From: Pseudomonas huaxiensis
GTDB taxonomy: Bacteria > Pseudomonadota > Gammaproteobacteria > Pseudomonadales > Pseudomonadaceae
DNA length: 64,000 bases
Direction: 5' to 3'
Assembly: GCF_003231275.1 (NCBI RefSeq)
Contig: NZ_QKVL01000006.1
Span: 62,001 to 126,000 of the forward strand
Position numbers and translations under genes: made by a program. Under the pieces are notes generated by a model that was not told the DNA's origin, ran no database searches, and saw nothing but the letters and a program-made list of their open reading frames with translations. Within the stretch, counting starts at the first letter, position 1; each line of letters starts with the position of its first letter. This document shows positions 60,996-64,000 of the stretch, in pieces.

Positions 60996-61671
60996 ACCGA
61001 TGCCGCTGTTCTGGCTGGCGCTGACGCTGGCGACCTACCTCGGCAGCCGCTGGCTGTACCGGCGCACCGGGCGCTACCTGCTGTCGCCGCTGATCCTGGT
61101 GCCCGCCGTGCTGCTGGCCATCGCCGTGCCGCTGCACACCGCCTACGCCGAATATTCCCGCTACACCCACTGGTTGATGGCGGTGCTTGGCCCGGTAACC
61201 GTGGCTTTTGCCGTGCCGATCTGGCAGCAGCGGCGCCTGCTCGCCCGGCACTGGCCGGCGTTGGGCCTGGGCATGCTGATGGGCAGTGCGGCGTCGATCG
61301 CCAGTTCCTGGGCGCTGGCGCGGCTGCTGTCGTTGGACAGTGCGGTGAGCCTGTCGCTGCTGCCGCGTTCGATCACCACGCCGTTCGCCATGCCGCTGGC
61401 CCAGGAACTGGGCGGCGTACCGGAGCTAACGGCGGTATTCGTGATGTTCACCGGCGTGCTCGGCGCATTGTTCGGTGGCGTGCTGTTGCGCTGGCTGCCA
61501 CTGCGCACGCCGCTGGCGCGGGGCGCGCTGTTCGGCGTCGGCGCCCACGGCGCGGGCGTCAGCCGGGCCCATGAAGTGGGCGGCGAAGAGGGTTCCGTGG
61601 CGGGATTGGTGATGGTCCTGACCGGTTTGCTCAACCTGTTTGCCGCGCCACTGCTGTCGGCGCTGCTCTGA
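60985..61671 (+). CDS. CidB/LrgB family membrane protein
   Basis: Inner-membrane protein of 228 residues with six or seven helices. The family motif region LSLLPRSITTPFAMPLAQELGG (in part) and the C-terminal GALFGVGAHGAGVSRAHEVG with EEGSVAGLVMVLTGLLNLFA are clear. It is the usual partner of the holin-like protein and follows it with an 11-base overlap. Together they have been linked to autolysis control and to uptake of overflow metabolites; which applies here is unknown. Controlled presumably by the divergent LysR gene. Confidence 0.92.
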   Translation: MSLEPMPLFWLALTLATYLGSRWLYRRTGRYLLSPLILVPAVLLAIAVPLHTAYAEYSRYTHWLMAVLGPVTVAFAVPIWQQRRLLARHWPALGLGMLMGSAASIASSWALARLLSLDSAVSLSLLPRSITTPFAMPLAQELGGVPELTAVFVMFTGVLGALFGGVLLRWLPLRTPLARGALFGVGAHGAGVSRAHEVGGEEGSVAGLVMVLTGLLNLFAAPLLSALL

Positions 61672-61819
61672 CATTTGGCGCGGCTGACTCGCAGGGTCAT
61701 CAAGCTGGCTGCGAAGGCAACTTTCGATTCGGGCAGGCGTGACTATGCTGTCCAACAGAGCACAGAACATGTGCCGCGTGCCCGACACTTAACACAACCT
61801 TCTAACCGAGATCCCGCTA

Positions 61820-62725
61820 ATGCCATTGGCAGAGATACCTCTGTGCGTCTGGCGTACACGGAGCCTGGGATTCACGTTCCGCGGCCAGAGCATTCGCTAC
61901 TGGACGGCAGGGCAGGGAGAGCCACTGCTACTCATTCACGGATTTCCCACCGCCAGTTGGGACTGGCATTACCTCTGGCAGCCACTGGCCCAGCGTTTTC
62001 GCCTGATCGCCTGCGACATGCTCGGCTTCGGCGATTCGGCCAAACCGCCGCGACACCGCTACAGCCTGCTGGAGCAGGCTGATCTGCAACAGGCGTTGCT
62101 GGCACACCTGCAGGTGCATGAACCCGTGCACATCCTTGCCCACGACTACGGCGGCAGCGTCGCCCAGGAACTGTTGGCCCGACACCATGAAGGCGTGGCC
62201 GAAGTCGCGACCTGCGCCTTTCTCAATGCCGGATTGTTTCCCGAACGTCACCGCTCGTTGCTGGCCCAACGGCTGCTGCTCAGCCACCTCGGCTGGCTGG
62301 TGGCGCGAACCTTCAATCGCGATGATCTGGTGCACAGCGTCAGCCAGATCTATGGCCCCTGCACTCAGCCCAGTGAAAGCGCGCTGGACGATTGCTGGAG
62401 CCTGATCACCTCGAACGGCGGCAATCGCATCCTGCACCGATTGTCGGCCTACGTGCCTGAGCGCCATCACCATCGAGAGCGATGGGTGGGCGCGCTGCAA
62501 CAGGCGCGGATGCCGTTGCGCTTTATCAGCGGTGCGGTGGACCCGGTGTGCGGTGCGCACATGCTCGAGCGCTACCGTGAACTGGTGCCGCTGCCCGACA
62601 CCGTGGCCCTTCCGGGCATCGGCCACTACCCTCATACCGAAGCACCGGCGCAGGTGCTGCGGCACTACCTGGATTTTCGTCAGCAACCCTTGACCAGTAG
62701 CCTGCAGAAAGTCGCCTGGTCCTGA
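61820..62725 (+). CDS. Alpha/beta hydrolase with Asp nucleophile
   Basis: Soluble hydrolase of 301 residues. The oxyanion-hole motif HGFP is at 40-43 and the nucleophile elbow AHDYGGSVAQE puts Asp109 where serine hydrolases have Ser. That points to the haloalkane dehalogenase / epoxide hydrolase branch. The catalytic His is in LPGIGHYPHTEAP near the end, and an acid residue lies in SGAVDPVCGAHM. The cap domain spans about 135-225. Substrate not identified; roles in epoxide or haloalkane turnover or dienelactone-like esters are options. Start ATG 61820 is the first in frame. Confidence 0.82.
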   Translation: MPLAEIPLCVWRTRSLGFTFRGQSIRYWTAGQGEPLLLIHGFPTASWDWHYLWQPLAQRFRLIACDMLGFGDSAKPPRHRYSLLEQADLQQALLAHLQVHEPVHILAHDYGGSVAQELLARHHEGVAEVATCAFLNAGLFPERHRSLLAQRLLLSHLGWLVARTFNRDDLVHSVSQIYGPCTQPSESALDDCWSLITSNGGNRILHRLSAYVPERHHHRERWVGALQQARMPLRFISGAVDPVCGAHMLERYRELVPLPDTVALPGIGHYPHTEAPAQVLRHYLDFRQQPLTSSLQKVAWS

Positions 62726-62834
62726 CCTCGTCGTCACTTATTGCCCGCCATTCAGCGTCCGCCCGGTTGATTGTTCCGGGTCGGGCGCTGGCCGACACTG
62801 GGCGTTCCGTTCCCTGTTCAGTTGGAGTTGTGCC

Positions 62835-63749
62835 ATGACCGATTCGGTGCGCCTGGAAGATAAAGTGGTGATCATCACGGGAGCCGGCGGCGGCCTCGGC
62901 CGTGCCCACGCCCTGCTGTTCGCTCGCCACGGGGCGAAAGTGGTGGTCAACGACCTCGGCGGTTCGACCCACGGCGAGGGCGCCAATGCTTCGGCGGCAG
63001 ACCGTGTGGTGGCGCAGATCCGCGAAGCCGGCGGCACCGCGGTAGCCAACCACGACTCGGTCACCGACGGCCAGCGCATCGTCGAACAGGCCCTGGACAG
63101 CTTCGGCCGCGTCGATGTGGTGGTGAACAACGCCGGCATCCTGCGGGACAAGACCTTCCACAAAATGGACGACGCCGATTGGGACCTCGTCTACAAGGTC
63201 CACGTCGAGGGCGCCTACAAAGTCACCCGCGCCGCCTGGCCGCACTTGCGCGAGCAGAACTGGGGGCGGGTGATCTTCACCTCGTCGACCTCGGGCATCT
63301 ACGGCAACTTCGGTCAGGCCAACTACGGCATGGCCAAGCTTGGTCTGTACGGCCTGACCCGCACCCTGGCGCTGGAAGGGCGCAAGAGCGGCGTGCTGGT
63401 CAACGCCATTGCCCCGACGGGCGGCACGCGCATGACCGAAGGCCTGATTCCGCCGCAGGTGTTCGAACAGCTCAAGCCCGAGCTGGTCAGCCCGCTGGTG
63501 GTGTATCTGGGCAGTGAGCAGTGCCAGGACAGCGGCAACCTCTATGAAGTCGGCGGCGGCTGGATCGGCCAGGTGCGCTGGGAGCGCAGCCTGGGCGCCG
63601 GATTCGATCCGCAGCAGGGTTTCAGCGTCGAAGACGTCGCGGCCAACTGGGGCCGTATTGGCGACTTCGAAGGCGCCGTGCATCCGAAGGACAGCCTGGA
63701 AGCGCTGCAAGAGATGATGGCCAATCTGCAGGCGTTCGCCGGTCGCTGA
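62835..63749 (+). CDS. SDR dehydrogenase, MFE-2 / 3-hydroxyacyl-CoA type
   Basis: Short-chain dehydrogenase of 304 residues. Cofactor motif TGAGGGLGRAHALLFARHG (about 15-33) and the NDLGGSTHGEGANASAADRV insert are typical of the dehydrogenase part of multifunctional enzyme 2, which oxidises 3-hydroxyacyl-CoA with NAD. NNAGILRDKTFHKM, SSTSGIYGNFGQANYGMAKL (Ser, Tyr-x3-Lys) complete the active site. The C-terminal 60 residues after GGGWIGQVRWERS are longer than in plain FabG proteins, again as in that group. Probably in fatty-acid or side-chain degradation. The upstream hydrolase is separated by 109 bases and may be independent. Confidence 0.88.
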   Translation: MTDSVRLEDKVVIITGAGGGLGRAHALLFARHGAKVVVNDLGGSTHGEGANASAADRVVAQIREAGGTAVANHDSVTDGQRIVEQALDSFGRVDVVVNNAGILRDKTFHKMDDADWDLVYKVHVEGAYKVTRAAWPHLREQNWGRVIFTSSTSGIYGNFGQANYGMAKLGLYGLTRTLALEGRKSGVLVNAIAPTGGTRMTEGLIPPQVFEQLKPELVSPLVVYLGSEQCQDSGNLYEVGGGWIGQVRWERSLGAGFDPQQGFSVEDVAANWGRIGDFEGAVHPKDSLEALQEMMANLQAFAGR

Positions 63750-63811
63750 AGCGGCTCGTTTCCCGTCGTGATCTATGCTGGGAAGCCGTGATCGCGACAG
63801 GAGTGCGAACG

Positions 63812-64000
63812 ATGTATGAATCAAAAAATGACGCTGTCATCTCGACCGAACAGTTCCGCACCCGCCTGCTGCTGCATGCGCTGGGCGCGGGTTTGCTGGT
63901 GGTGGGCTCGATCCTGATCGGGGTGACCGGGCATCTGTATTTCGAAGAAGGCGTGGAATGGTACGACGCGGCGTTCAACGCCACCTTGCTGCTGGGTGGC
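63812..64000 (+). CDS. Membrane protein, start only (cut by window end)
   Basis: The ATG at 63812 has AGGAG eight bases upstream and opens a frame that runs to the window edge: MYESKNDAVISTEQFRTRLL, then a hydrophobic helix LHALGAGLLVVGSILIGVTG, then HLYFEEGVEWYDAAFNATLL. The first helix plus the acidic W-Y-D-A-x-F-N-A-T-L-L segment resembles the first pore region of two-helix ion-channel proteins, but 63 residues are too few to be sure. Confidence 0.7.
   Translation, partial: MYESKNDAVISTEQFRTRLLLHALGAGLLVVGSILIGVTGHLYFEEGVEWYDAAFNATLLLGG

Overview
The window looks like a chromosomal segment of a fluorescent/putida-group Pseudomonas. Supporting signs are a folM - DUF1244 - HopJ-family cluster, a short LOV photoreceptor beside a MerR/LitR-like regulator, a FecI/FecR/TonB-receptor iron module, the GTAGGAGCGAGC-type REP palindrome, and GC-rich codon use. 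These are recognitions from family knowledge; no database was searched.

Layout. 1-4.2 kb: end of a cytochrome b561, a chemoreceptor and a chromate transporter. 4.2-13 kb: a patchy region with a MITE-like repeat, a solute-binding protein, an amidohydrolase/DMT-transporter/SMP-30 operon with a divergent LysR regulator, and a decayed acetyltransferase. An IS5-like element sits at codon 4 of the SMP-30 gene, which also carries an in-frame stop. 12.5-17.2 kb: the integrase end of a genomic island (HTH proteins, unknown cargo, tyrosine recombinase) next to the 3' half of a tRNA-Thr-like sequence. 17.2-26.9 kb: a second, visibly AT-rich island with a truncated integrase, a decayed second integrase, a second MITE copy and an IS5-family remnant. 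It is bounded by direct repeats of the tRNA 3' end plus terminator.

The most interesting cargo is the three-gene operon at 20.46-25.7 kb. It encodes a nitrilase-fold hydrolase, a small middle protein and a zinc-hook SMC/Rad50-like ATPase. Order and overlaps resemble the effector - small subunit - SMC layout of Lamassu/DdmABC and ABC-three-component systems, with a nitrilase-like enzyme in the effector position. I infer an anti-phage or anti-plasmid system.

26.9-31.7 kb: an AraC regulator, outer-membrane protein, MFS transporter and amidase, probably an uptake and hydrolysis pathway for an amide compound. 32.5-48.9 kb: a single 16.3-kb gene for a roughly 5,443-residue autotransporter made largely of PATR-type beta-helix repeats. 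49-64 kb: core-like genes: small membrane and nucleotidyltransferase-like proteins, a siderophore receptor with its FecR/FecI pair, the folM cluster, a light-sensing locus (MerR, PilZ-like, LOV), a flavodoxin, LysR with LrgA/LrgB, an alpha/beta hydrolase, an SDR dehydrogenase and the start of a membrane protein cut by the window edge.
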